In this document: one piece after another, positions 1 through 8,748 of the stretch | Layout of the letters: each line of letters begins with the position of its first letter | Numbering within the stretch: the stretch's first letter is position 1 | DNA from: CAYONQ01 sp964405375 | GTDB taxonomy: Bacteria; Planctomycetota; Phycisphaerae; Sedimentisphaerales; Anaerobacaceae | Direction of reading: 5' to 3' | DNA: 15,494 nt | NCBI GenBank assembly: GCA_964405375.1 | Contig: CAYONQ010000070.1 | Coordinates: forward strand, 1-15,494 | Position numbers and translations under genes: made by a program | The notes under the pieces: model-generated | What the model saw: the letters and a program-made list of their open reading frames with translations, nothing else | Database searches by the model: none | Told to the model about the DNA's origin: nothing

Positions 1-1790
1 CCGAGGAGATGACTCATCCCAAGAATTGGCGTGAGATTGTTGCGAAGCGGCCTCTCGAAGAGGCGATTGGACAGGACCCTGCCAATCTGGCTGTTTATAA
101 GCAACTTGATGAGATTATTGACCTTTCAGGATTGACGCCGGAGATGCCTTTGGGTGAGGCGGTAGAAGAGTTAAGAAATGCGGTTGCCCCGCCATTGAAG
201 ATAGTTGTGCTGTGGCGGGCTTTATATGACGTTGATATTGAGCAGACTACGCAGATAAATATGGATGCGATATCGGCAATTCCGTTAGGGACGGCTTTGG
301 AACTTTTGCTAAAGTCGGTCTCCGGCGGATTTGTAGAGCTTGGCTACATTGTGGAGAATGGAGTAATTACCGTAGCCACGGTGGAGTCGCTGCCGAGCAA
401 GATGGAAACGCTGGTTTATGACGTTACCCATTTAATCGGTCGGCCAGCTGATTACTATTCGCCTCTCGCCGGTGGCGGTGGCGGCGGCGGCGGTGGTATG
501 GGCGGTGGCGGTCGTGGCGGCGGCGGTGGTGGCCGTGGCGGCGGTGGCGGCGGCGGCGGTATGGGCGGCGGCGGTATGGGCGGCGGAATGTTCTTCGCAG
601 AGTACTTCCAAGAGGAGGAGGAAGAAGAAATGGATAGAGCACAGTTAGCCGAAGAGATGGAGTTGCGAAAGGCCAATCTGATTGCGCTTATCCAGAATAC
701 CATCGAACCGGACAGCTGGTTCGAGGTCGGCGGAGAGGGTACCATAACGTTTTATGAGAATAAAAAGCTTATTATCCGCCAGAGCCGGGATATTCATAAT
801 CAGGTCGCAAAACTACTCAAAGAGATGCGTAAGGCGCTCGGCCATCAGGTTGCTATCGAGGCGAGATTTATGGTGGTGGGCGAGAATTTTCTCGAGGATA
901 TCGGGCTGGATATTGATTTCCCGCTAATCAACTTAGGCGGCAAGTTCGGTATTATTGAGATGCAGCAGGAATCTGCAACCTCTGTCGTACCGCTGCAGAC
1001 GGGTGTTACGGGCACTTTAGGGTGGGCGGATTATCTGCGTCCCCCCACCGATAGAGATTTAGGTGTAGGTGTTAAGGGGATGGAGATTCTGGGAGGTTAC
1101 GGCACTTATCTCGATGACCTTCAGGTCAACTTCCTTATCAGAGCGGCCGAGGCCCACAAAGATTCAAGGACGTTGACCGCCCCGAAGGTCAGTGTTTTGA
1201 GCGGAGAGTCAGCCTCCATACGCGTTCAAAGGACGATTCGGTTTCCGCTGCTGCCTGATATCAGCCAAACTTCCGGTTTTGTTACGGGCGCCGGTGCGGG
1301 GTATGGCGGTGGTTCGGCTATGACCCAAAACTATGGTGAGATAATAACGGGTACCGTCCTCAATATTACTCCGACAATTACGCCTGACAGGCGGCATGTA
1401 TTGCTTAATGTTGTTACTCAACTTCAGGATTTCCTCGGCTTTGAGACACATGAGCTTACGACGCCTATTTTAGGAGGTGAAGCGGGCGCTCCCGCTGAGC
1501 TTTTCACCTATCCCATAAAGCTTCCTCAGACGGAGATATCGAGGGTCAGGACACGTGTGAGCGTGCCCGATGGTGGGACGTTACTATTAGGCGGCCAGAA
1601 GATAACGGAGGAGGTTGAGCGAGAGGCGGGTGTGCCGATATTGAGCAAGATACCCGTACTTGGAAGACTATTTAGCAACCGCAGCAAAATCAAGGACCAG
1701 AAGGTATTACTGATATTAGTTAAGCCGACTATCATTTTGCAGGAGGAGGTCGATGCCGAGGCGCTTGCCGCGCTGGAAAGTGATTTTTAA
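1..1790 (+). CDS. Secretin-family outer-membrane channel protein (GspD/PilQ-like), 5' end outside window
   Basis: This is the C-terminal part of a secretin, the multimeric outer-membrane pore of type II secretion or type IV pilus systems. The frame is open to the left edge; the first ATG (position 9) is preceded in frame by two Glu codons, so the true start is probably upstream. Numbering from that ATG: residues about 48-128 look like an N0/STN-type domain ('PLGEAVEELRNAV', later 'IPLGTALELLL'). Residues 154-193 are an almost pure Gly tract broken by Met and Arg, followed by six Glu (202-207). Residues about 280-575 are the secretin core, with the family signatures 'VPDGGTLLLGGQ' (519-530) and 'GVPILSKIPVLGRLF' (541-555). 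The protein ends shortly after the core, with no obvious pilotin-binding S-domain. The next gene starts 92 nt downstream on the same strand. The family call is firm; which machine it serves is not visible. Confidence 0.9.
   Translation, partial: EEMTHPKNWREIVAKRPLEEAIGQDPANLAVYKQLDEIIDLSGLTPEMPLGEAVEELRNAVAPPLKIVVLWRALYDVDIEQTTQINMDAISAIPLGTALELLLKSVSGGFVELGYIVENGVITVATVESLPSKMETLVYDVTHLIGRPADYYSPLAGGGGGGGGGMGGGGRGGGGGGRGGGGGGGGMGGGGMGGGMFFAEYFQEEEEEEMDRAQLAEEMELRKANLIALIQNTIEPDSWFEVGGEGTITFYENKKLIIRQSRDIHNQVAKLLKEMRKALGHQVAIEARFMVVGENFLEDIGLDIDFPLINLGGKFGIIEMQQESATSVVPLQTGVTGTLGWADYLRPPTDRDLGVGVKGMEILGGYGTYLDDLQVNFLIRAAEAHKDSRTLTAPKVSVLSGESASIRVQRTIRFPLLPDISQTSGFVTGAGAGYGGGSAMTQNYGEIITGTVLNITPTITPDRRHVLLNVVTQLQDFLGFETHELTTPILGGEAGAPAELFTYPIKLPQTEISRVRTRVSVPDGGTLLLGGQKITEEVEREAGVPILSKIPVLGRLFSNRSKIKDQKVLLILVKPTIILQEEVDAEALAALESDF
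463..594 (+). repeat. GGC/GGT glycine-codon low-complexity tract inside the secretin gene
   Basis: About 130 bp of near-continuous GGC/GGT codons interrupted by ATG (Met) and CGT (Arg). It encodes a flexible Gly-rich linker between the N0-like domain and the secretin core. The reading frame stays open throughout. Long antisense frames here are by-products of this composition. Confidence 0.9.
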
Positions 1791-1849
1791 TACTGTAAAT
1801 TTAAGAGCTTGAGTTACAGCTTTTCGGTCTTTTCTTTCGCTGTAGTGTT

Positions 1850-1885
1850 AAGGAGATAAACAGTTTGTTCGGAGAAGCAGTGATG
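1850..1885 (+). promoter_or_regulatory. Two competing ribosome-binding sites deciding the start of the giant protease
   Basis: AGGAG (1851-1855) lies 9 nt before an in-frame TTG at 1865. A second GGAG (1871-1874) lies 8 nt before ATG at 1883. The ATG version begins directly with a Lys-Arg n-region and a hydrophobic core, as in a signal peptide; the TTG version adds six residues in front. I prefer ATG 1883, but the upstream site is the better Shine-Dalgarno match, so both starts remain possible. Confidence 0.5.
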
Positions 1886-4800
1886 AAACGTCAGATTGTT
1901 ATTGGCCTGTCGATTTTGTTAGCCGCAGCGGGTTTCGCATCTGCGGATAAATTGCCCTATAAGCGGGGCGAGCTGATTGTGCGTTTTGCGGACACCGGTG
2001 CGGGTTCACCGGTTCGTAAAGCGGTAGCCGGTCCGCTGTCGAATCGTGCGGTGAAGGGTGTGATTTCAAATCTTGCCGTTGCCGGCGCCAGGGTAGCTAA
2101 TGAGTATGAGGGTATCACGCCCGGGCTGGCCGTGGTGAGCTTGCCTGAGGGGGCTACGGTTGCGGATGCCCTTGGACAGTTTAACGGCTCGCCTGGTGTT
2201 GTTTATGCCCAGCCGAACTACATATATAAGCTGGCCGCTATTCCTAACGACCCCTATTTTTCATATCTCTGGAATATGGAGCAGATTAAAGCTCCCGAGG
2301 CATGGGATATCCAAACCAAGGGTATCGGTGCCATCGTGGCGGTTACCGATACGGGTGTTGATTATGCACAATCTCCATCTTTGGTAGAGGGCCATGAAGA
2401 CCTGTTTGTGTTTAACGATCTGTGGATAAATGATGGGGAGGATATGGCGGTAATAGGGGAGCTGGACGCCAACGATGTCAATACTGTCGATGATGACGAC
2501 AATGGCCTTGAGGATGACCTTATCGGTGCGGATTTCGGCGGCGACTTTGTAGAGCAGAACGACCCCGATGGTGACCCCGGAAATGCCGATGATGATGAGG
2601 AGGGTCACGGTACTCACGTAGCCGGCATTATTGGCGCCATCGGGAACAACGAGATTGGCGTTGCCGGCGTCTGCTGGCAGTCGAGGATTATGCATCTGAA
2701 GATATTTGCCGACGACTACATAGAGCAAGAGTCAGGCGCATTGACCATTGATATCGTCCGGGCCATTGATTACGCCATTGAACACGGCGCCAAGGTTATA
2801 AACGCCTCCTGGGGCGGCTATATGTATGACCCGCTGCTTTACGACCGCATCAGGGATGCCAATGATGCGGGGATACTTTTCGTCGCTGCCGCAGGTAACT
2901 ATAGTATGGACAATGACTCGATGCCGTTTTATCCGGCGAGCTATGACCTCGATAACATTATTTCGGTGATGGCGACCGGTGCGTATGACTATAGGACGTG
3001 GTATTCCAATTACGGCCCGAGCACGGTTGATTTGGCAGCTCCGGGCGGCGATGAGTTTACAGGTGTCTATAGCACTGTTCTGGATGATGACTATGGTGAA
3101 CTTTTCGGCACTTCGATGGCCGCACCCCACGTATCGGGCGCTGCCACCTTGATGTGGACGTTCGACTACACCCTGACACGCGACGAGGTAAAAAGGTTGC
3201 TTCTTTACTCGGCTGACAAGCTGCCGAGTTTGCAGGGCTTGTGTGTCTCGGGCGGCCGGCTCAACATTTACAGGGCGTTGTGGATGGCTAAGGGTGGTCG
3301 GGTGCTGAACGTGAGAACAAACATAAAAAAAGATACTATCCAGGATGCGATACGCGCTGCCAGAGACGGCGACGAATTGATAGCCGATAAGGACAGCTGG
3401 TACATTGAGGACGTCGATTTCGGCAGCAAGCAAATTACGCTTCGCAGCGGCGATATTGATAATCCGAGCGACCAGACAGTTTATCCGCACAACACATTTA
3501 TATCGGGTGCCTTTGACCCCGGCAGTAACGTAGTAACATTTGCGGGTGGCGGTCCGGGGGCGGTTTTGAAGGGCTTTACCATTCTCGACGGCAGCGGCAG
3601 CGGCATCTATTGCAATGGCGCCTCGCCGATAATCGAGGATTGTATAATTACCAGGAATACCTCTGTCCAGGGCGGCGGCATCTATTGCACCAACGACTCG
3701 ACCCCCACTATCATTGATTGTGATATAACCTATAACACCGCCTGGGATTCCGGCGGCGGCATCTATTGCTCCGACTCGGACGCCGATATTATTGATTGTG
3801 ATATAACCTATAACACCGCATCAGGCAATGGCGGCGGAGTATACTGCGGTAACGGTTCGGATGCTGATATTACCGACTGTAAAATTGTCGGCAATATCGC
3901 CGACAGCAAAGGCGGCGGTATCTATGTAAGCAGCTCATCGCCGACAATCAACGGCTGTGAGGTTGCCGGCAACACAACCAACGCCAGCGGCGGCGGTATC
4001 TATTGCAGGAACAGCTCAGGCGCCGATATTATAAATACCACCGTCAGCAACAACACCACGAAGTACTGGGGCGGCGGTATTTACTGTTATAATTCTTCCG
4101 GAGTGATTAAAAACTGCCTGATAATCAACAATAGGGTCATATCGTGGGACGGCGGTGGTATCTATCTTGAGAAGTCGTCACCGGCGATCGCCAACTGCAC
4201 CATAGCCAACAACGCGGCCAACGAGAATGCGGGAATAGGCGGCGGTCTTTGCTGCTATGATTTATCCGACCCTGATATTACCGACTGTATATTTGCCAAT
4301 AACCAGCGCTACGCCGTTGCGAATTACTATTATGACCCGCTGCAGATATCCGAGCCGCACTTGAGATACTGTCTGTTTTACAACAATACCGAGAATGCGT
4401 ATGTTGATTATAATGATAGCGTCTTACCGCCTGCCATCAATGACTGTAATGTGGCGGAAGTTAACGATATTGCGGGTAACAGTAATAACATAGAGGATGC
4501 CCCGTTGTTCGCGCGTGGCCGGCTGGGCGATTACTACCTTAGCCAGGGCCCAGCCGGGCAGATTCTGTTCGACCCCAACACGGCCGATGTGCTCGATGCC
4601 AACAGTCCCGCCGTCGATGCCGGCAGCAGCACGGCGGCCGGTGTCGGGATGAACATCTATTCGACCCGCACGGATACCGTCGTTGATTCGGGAATCGTTG
4701 ACATCGGCTACCATTACGATGACCCTGAGCCGATGCGATATTATGACTTGACCGCAGTGGTTACACCTTCCGGCTGGGGTACGCTGATTCCGAGCGGCAC

Positions 4801-7800
4801 GACCAGTCATAAACAGTACGTTCAGGTGCTTCTGAAGGCAACTGCCTACGATGAATACCAGTTTAAGTCGTGGTATGGAACCGACGACGACGCTGTTGTA
4901 CAGTTGGACGCCGGTATCCCCGGGGAACGGATGCCCAGTCCCCTCGTGGTGCAGTATAACATCGTAACAATGGATTCAGACAGGACCGTTACCGCCCGGT
5001 TTGAGACCATTATGGTTCAGTTGATTACGAGCGTCAGCGGTGAAAGCGGGACGATTTCGCCGAGCACACACAGGCCGAGGTATTATAAGCGGGGGACGGT
5101 GGTGAATCTGTATGCCGACCCATGTAATGCGTCGCACGCTATTATATGGACGGGCACGGACGATGACTACTCGATATTGCGTTATAATACGGTAACTATG
5201 GTTGCCCCGTTTACCGAGGGTCCTGACGGCGGAGACGCCAAGGAGGTCAACGTTGAGTTTTACGCCGTGCAAACTCTATATGTTCCCGGTGACTACACAA
5301 ATATTCAGCTAGCTATCGATGATGCGCACAATAGAGATATAATTTTAATTGCACCGGGTACTTATAACATTTATGAGTCCACTCAAGACCAAGGCACCCG
5401 CGTTGGAGTAAATGGTAAAGCCATTACCCTAACCAGCGTCAATCCTGACGACCCTTGCACAGTTGCCGCAACAGTTATTGAGGGCGGACTTCTCATTTTG
5501 AATACGGGCCGAAATACAGTCATAAACGGTCTGACTATCACGGCCAGCTACCGTAACCCTGATGGTTCCAACGGCTCGGGCACAGGTGCGGACGGTGTAC
5601 CCGGTATCCCCACAGTTGGAGGCGGTATGAGATTGCACAATTATGCATCAGAACCCCGTGGCTATACCACAGGCTCCAGTTCACCAACGGTCAAGAACTG
5701 TATTTTCCTCAATTGTTGGGTTGGTGGCGGCCATGGCGGCAATGGCGCCGGCGGCTCCGATATCATCCCCGGCGGCGATGGCGGCTGGGCTGGCTGGGCA
5801 CAGGGAGGGGCGGTATCCATCGGCTCAAACAGCCATCCAATCTTTATTAACTGCTCTTTCATCGGTTGTTTTGTCCAGGGCGGCGACGGCGGCAATGGTG
5901 GCAGTGCCGCTCCTAATAGTGGTGGTCACGGTGGTAACTGGGGCGACCCTCTTGCACCGTGGTGGGACTATGGACCATTCGATGATTACTGGCGGTATAC
6001 CGGCTACGGCGGTGCGGTATATTGTGGTCTTGACAGCAAGGCGGAATTTGTGGACTGCGATTTTGTCAATAACTATGCCTACGGAGGAAGTTGTGGTATT
6101 AGCGGAACAATCACTCCGTTAGGATGGCCGACACAGCATTATAGAATCGACCGATTCGGCGGGGCTGTTTACGCCGCAGATGGCAGCTCACCGATATTTA
6201 CCGGATGCACCTTCATTGATAATGAAGCTGATGTCAATGGTCCAGCAACTCATCACGAGGGTGACCCAACACCTGTCAGTGACGACCTGTACATAAGTTA
6301 TGGTGGTGCAGTAGCTTTTGAAAATGGTGCAACACCTTTCTTTGATAACTGCACATTCAATAACAATGTAGCTACTATTGGCGGAGGAATGTGGTGGACA
6401 TGGGCGGAGCCGAGTATCGGCGACTGCAACTTCGTGCAGAATACAGCATATCACGGCGGCGGTATGCTTTTCGTGGGCGGCACGGCCAAAATCACCCGGA
6501 GCAATTTCAGAGAAAATGAGGCCTTATATGACACAAGCATAGTCGACCCCAACAATCCTGAGGAGGTGCTTGGTGAAGGCGGTGCAATCTGCTGCCTCGG
6601 CGCCAATGCCGAGATTACGGACTGTGATATAGTCAACAACGAGGCGGCAGACTCCGGGGGCGGAATCTATATCTCAAGCAAAGGCATAGATAGCAGCAGC
6701 GTCGGCGACGGGGCGCTTTTTATTAGAAACTGCCTGATAACAGAAAACTCTGCCGGCAGTGAAGGCGGCGGCATATCAGCTAACTGGCACTCAGGCCCCA
6801 ATATCGTCAGTTGTACAATTAAAGATAACACAGTTGCCAACGGCTATGGCGGCGGGCTTTTCTGCTCCTATGGGAATTATACCAATGTTCTTAACAGCAT
6901 TATCTGGGACAATTACGCCGGCACCGGTGGCCAGATAGCCGTGGCAACAAGCGATATATATGACCCGAGGCCATCGACCGTTAAGGTCTCCTACAGCGAC
7001 GTTCAGGGCGGGGCGGCGGGTGTCTTCGTTGACGCCTACCCCGGCGCCAACTGCGAGCTGATATGGGATTATTCCACCAACCTGACCGGCGGCAGTTTGT
7101 CCAACCCGAAGTTCGTGTCCGGCTATCTGGGCGATTATTTCCTCAGTCAGCCCGATACCGGCGATGCGAATCAGACGGAGCTTAGCCCCTGCGTGGATGC
7201 CGGCGACAGCGGCGACGCATACTGGGGCGCATATTGGTTCGGTATGTACAGGCACACCACGCGGACGGACGGCGTACCGGATGTTAACAGGGTGGATATG
7301 GGTTATCATTACGTGCTTGCTGCCGACATAATCGGCGATTACAACTTTGATGGTGTCGTGGACTTCAATGATTATGTGATGTTCCTCTGGCACTGGCTCG
7401 AAAAGGATTGTGATTTTCCTGATTGGTGCTTCGGGGCGGATTTAAATAAAGATGGGATTGTCAACTTTAAGGATGATGCACTCTTTAAGCTGAATTACGG
7501 GCAGGTCGAAACGGCGCCGCCAATACCCGACCCGATGACCTGGGCGGTCGCCCCTGTATCGGCGGGAGAGACTTCGATTACTATGAGGGCGACAACGGCC
7601 TTCGATAATTCCGGCTATCCTGTGTTGTATTACTTCCAGCGTACTGATGCCAACGGTGTTCCCGATCCCAACTTCCAGGGGCAGTGGGGATGGGGTGCAA
7701 CGTATACTGATACCGGCCTTGCTGTTGACACCGAATACGGCTATAGGGTAAGGGCGACAGATTACAAACATAGAGACCCTTGTGATCCGAATTATCCGTT

Positions 7801-8578
7801 AGACCTGAACGACCCGAATGCTCCGTTTGATGTCAATGATCCGTATGACCCTAATATTGGCAATAAGACCGGCTGGTCGGTCATCGGCTATGCGATGACA
7901 GGTGGTGGTGGCGTCCCCAACGATGTCGACCCGCCGATACCTGACCCTATGACCTGGGCCGACCCTGCTTATAGCGCTACGTCGAGTTCGATTACGTTAT
8001 TTGGCACCACCGCATCCGATGGCAGCGGGGTGCAATATTATTTCGAGGACTATGACAGCCCCGGATACAACAGCGGCTGGATAAACGACCCGACGTGGAT
8101 GGACACAGGCCTTGTGCCCCTTACGACGTACAGATACAGGGTGATGGCCCGCGACAAATCAATCAATCATAACGAAACCGGCTGGTCGAGCGTGCTTTCT
8201 GCCACCACTCTTGCAGAGGGCGTAGAGCCGAATGAGCCGCCGCCGCCGGATAACCAGCCGCCGCTGCCGAATCCGAGCGAATGGTTTGTGCCGCCTTATA
8301 TGTATGAGACAGGCGGAACACGCTACCATTATATGGATGCCAATGAAGCCTCCGACGCTGCTACCGGCGGCAATGACCCCGTATGGTACTACTTCGATTG
8401 TATTAACGGCACCGGTATAGACAGCGGCTGGCAGGAAAGTACCATTTATGAATACCCGCACAACAGTAACTGCGTGTATGTGGTGAGGGCCACCGATTCG
8501 ATACCCGGCTCGATTCCGCCGCAGCCGAACCCGGCCAACGTCGGAATGGATTCAGCTCCTGCATATACAGGGGACTGA
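1883..8578 (+). CDS. Giant secreted S8 subtilisin-like protease with beta-helix repeats, dockerin-like module and FN3-like tail
   Basis: This is an exported serine protease of 2231 residues, counted from ATG 1883. Residues 1-21 are a signal peptide ending ASA|D. Residues 22-125 resemble a subtilase propeptide. Residues about 130-460 are the S8 domain, with Asp156 ('VAVTDTGVDY'), His242 ('GHGTHVAG'), oxyanion Asn339 ('AAAGN') and Ser411 ('GTSMAAPHVSG'). An Asp-rich, probably calcium-binding stretch lies between Asp156 and His242. Residues 474-880 are a right-handed parallel beta-helix of 'GGGIYC' turns, closed by a cap at 881-947. Residues 953-1130 hold two InlB-like repeats. Residues 1131-1748 are a second helix, with a second cap at 1749-1811. 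Residues 1815-1875 have two dockerin/EF-hand loops (DxNxDGxVDxxD and DxNxDGxVNxxD). Three FN3-like modules start near 1877, 2017 and 2126. No PEP-CTERM or sortase signal is visible. The helices suggest glycan or surface binding; the substrate is unknown. It may be co-transcribed with the secretin. Confidence 0.93.
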   Translation: MKRQIVIGLSILLAAAGFASADKLPYKRGELIVRFADTGAGSPVRKAVAGPLSNRAVKGVISNLAVAGARVANEYEGITPGLAVVSLPEGATVADALGQFNGSPGVVYAQPNYIYKLAAIPNDPYFSYLWNMEQIKAPEAWDIQTKGIGAIVAVTDTGVDYAQSPSLVEGHEDLFVFNDLWINDGEDMAVIGELDANDVNTVDDDDNGLEDDLIGADFGGDFVEQNDPDGDPGNADDDEEGHGTHVAGIIGAIGNNEIGVAGVCWQSRIMHLKIFADDYIEQESGALTIDIVRAIDYAIEHGAKVINASWGGYMYDPLLYDRIRDANDAGILFVAAAGNYSMDNDSMPFYPASYDLDNIISVMATGAYDYRTWYSNYGPSTVDLAAPGGDEFTGVYSTVLDDDYGELFGTSMAAPHVSGAATLMWTFDYTLTRDEVKRLLLYSADKLPSLQGLCVSGGRLNIYRALWMAKGGRVLNVRTNIKKDTIQDAIRAARDGDELIADKDSWYIEDVDFGSKQITLRSGDIDNPSDQTVYPHNTFISGAFDPGSNVVTFAGGGPGAVLKGFTILDGSGSGIYCNGASPIIEDCIITRNTSVQGGGIYCTNDSTPTIIDCDITYNTAWDSGGGIYCSDSDADIIDCDITYNTASGNGGGVYCGNGSDADITDCKIVGNIADSKGGGIYVSSSSPTINGCEVAGNTTNASGGGIYCRNSSGADIINTTVSNNTTKYWGGGIYCYNSSGVIKNCLIINNRVISWDGGGIYLEKSSPAIANCTIANNAANENAGIGGGLCCYDLSDPDITDCIFANNQRYAVANYYYDPLQISEPHLRYCLFYNNTENAYVDYNDSVLPPAINDCNVAEVNDIAGNSNNIEDAPLFARGRLGDYYLSQGPAGQILFDPNTADVLDANSPAVDAGSSTAAGVGMNIYSTRTDTVVDSGIVDIGYHYDDPEPMRYYDLTAVVTPSGWGTLIPSGTTSHKQYVQVLLKATAYDEYQFKSWYGTDDDAVVQLDAGIPGERMPSPLVVQYNIVTMDSDRTVTARFETIMVQLITSVSGESGTISPSTHRPRYYKRGTVVNLYADPCNASHAIIWTGTDDDYSILRYNTVTMVAPFTEGPDGGDAKEVNVEFYAVQTLYVPGDYTNIQLAIDDAHNRDIILIAPGTYNIYESTQDQGTRVGVNGKAITLTSVNPDDPCTVAATVIEGGLLILNTGRNTVINGLTITASYRNPDGSNGSGTGADGVPGIPTVGGGMRLHNYASEPRGYTTGSSSPTVKNCIFLNCWVGGGHGGNGAGGSDIIPGGDGGWAGWAQGGAVSIGSNSHPIFINCSFIGCFVQGGDGGNGGSAAPNSGGHGGNWGDPLAPWWDYGPFDDYWRYTGYGGAVYCGLDSKAEFVDCDFVNNYAYGGSCGISGTITPLGWPTQHYRIDRFGGAVYAADGSSPIFTGCTFIDNEADVNGPATHHEGDPTPVSDDLYISYGGAVAFENGATPFFDNCTFNNNVATIGGGMWWTWAEPSIGDCNFVQNTAYHGGGMLFVGGTAKITRSNFRENEALYDTSIVDPNNPEEVLGEGGAICCLGANAEITDCDIVNNEAADSGGGIYISSKGIDSSSVGDGALFIRNCLITENSAGSEGGGISANWHSGPNIVSCTIKDNTVANGYGGGLFCSYGNYTNVLNSIIWDNYAGTGGQIAVATSDIYDPRPSTVKVSYSDVQGGAAGVFVDAYPGANCELIWDYSTNLTGGSLSNPKFVSGYLGDYFLSQPDTGDANQTELSPCVDAGDSGDAYWGAYWFGMYRHTTRTDGVPDVNRVDMGYHYVLAADIIGDYNFDGVVDFNDYVMFLWHWLEKDCDFPDWCFGADLNKDGIVNFKDDALFKLNYGQVETAPPIPDPMTWAVAPVSAGETSITMRATTAFDNSGYPVLYYFQRTDANGVPDPNFQGQWGWGATYTDTGLAVDTEYGYRVRATDYKHRDPCDPNYPLDLNDPNAPFDVNDPYDPNIGNKTGWSVIGYAMTGGGGVPNDVDPPIPDPMTWADPAYSATSSSITLFGTTASDGSGVQYYFEDYDSPGYNSGWINDPTWMDTGLVPLTTYRYRVMARDKSINHNETGWSSVLSATTLAEGVEPNEPPPPDNQPPLPNPSEWFVPPYMYETGGTRYHYMDANEASDAATGGNDPVWYYFDCINGTGIDSGWQESTIYEYPHNSNCVYVVRATDSIPGSIPPQPNPANVGMDSAPAYTGD
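3595..4260 (+). repeat. Nine-fold 'GGGIYC' beta-helix repeat block
   Basis: Degenerate repeats with a period mostly near 26 codons, each with a core close to Gly-Gly-Gly-Ile-Tyr-Cys followed by a polar loop and an Ile/Asp-rich strand such as 'DITDC' or 'IIDCDI'. The cores read GSGIYC, GGGIYC (x4), GGGVYC, GGGIYV, GGGIYL and GGGLCC, in mixed order. This pattern is typical of parallel beta-helix or polymorphic outer-membrane-protein-type repeats. It lies inside the giant protease gene. Confidence 0.85.
3713..3819 (+). repeat. Exact 29-nt direct repeat, 78 nt apart, within the beta-helix block
   Basis: Positions 3713-3741 and 3791-3819 are identical over 29 nt, while the other helix repeats are diverged at the DNA level. 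The 78 nt offset equals one 26-residue helix turn, so this looks like a recent in-frame duplication or conversion of a single repeat unit. Confidence 0.85.
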
Positions 8579-8583
8579 TTATC

Positions 8584-8608
8584 TCAAACTGACCGATGGT
8601 CAGTTTGA
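8584..8608. terminator. Perfect 11-bp-stem hairpin after the giant protease stop codon
   Basis: TCAAACTGACC (8584-8594), loop GAT, then GGTCAGTTTGA (8598-8608), starting 6 nt after the stop codon. There is no T-run on either side, so as a terminator it would be atypical. It could end transcription in either direction between these convergent genes or stabilise the mRNA 3' end. Its core also resembles palindromic TetR-family operators, but its place between two gene ends argues against an operator. Confidence 0.5.
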
Positions 8609-8646
8609 AAATGTAAAAATCAAGGTGCAAAATGCAAAATTGCGGA

Positions 8647-8673
8647 ATCCGCCTGACGGCGGATGACTGTTTT
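8647..8673 (+). terminator. GC-rich hairpin followed by a short T-run, probable terminator of the giant protease gene
   Basis: ATCCGCC (8647-8653), loop TGAC, GGCGGAT (8658-8664), then TTTT at 8670-8673. This fits a weak Rho-independent terminator on the plus strand. On the minus strand it lies beyond the aroC stop and could serve that operon too. The A-rich stretch just before it (8608-8645) holds repeated GCAAAAT-type words. Confidence 0.5.
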
Positions 8674-8748
8674 ATGGTATTTTATGAGAAGTATAATAAC
8701 GAACAGAGTAATCTATAAAATCTTTTTACGTGCAGCTTAATCTGCTTT

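Noticed and set aside
424..745. Two antisense ORFs rich in Arg/His or Pro
   Set aside because: They are the complements of the Gly-codon tract of the secretin and have no ribosome sites or family motifs.
2732..3490. 252-codon antisense ORF
   Set aside because: It overlaps the S8 domain and first helix of a clearly coding gene; its sequence is a frame shadow without domain features.
3595..4260. Regular repeats considered as a CRISPR array
   Set aside because: The repeats are in-frame, degenerate and encode beta-helix turns; there are no constant repeat and unique spacer units and no cas genes.
5643..6122. 159-codon plus-strand ORF, Ala-rich
   Set aside because: It is an alternative frame of the second beta-helix, caused by the GGC-rich codons there.
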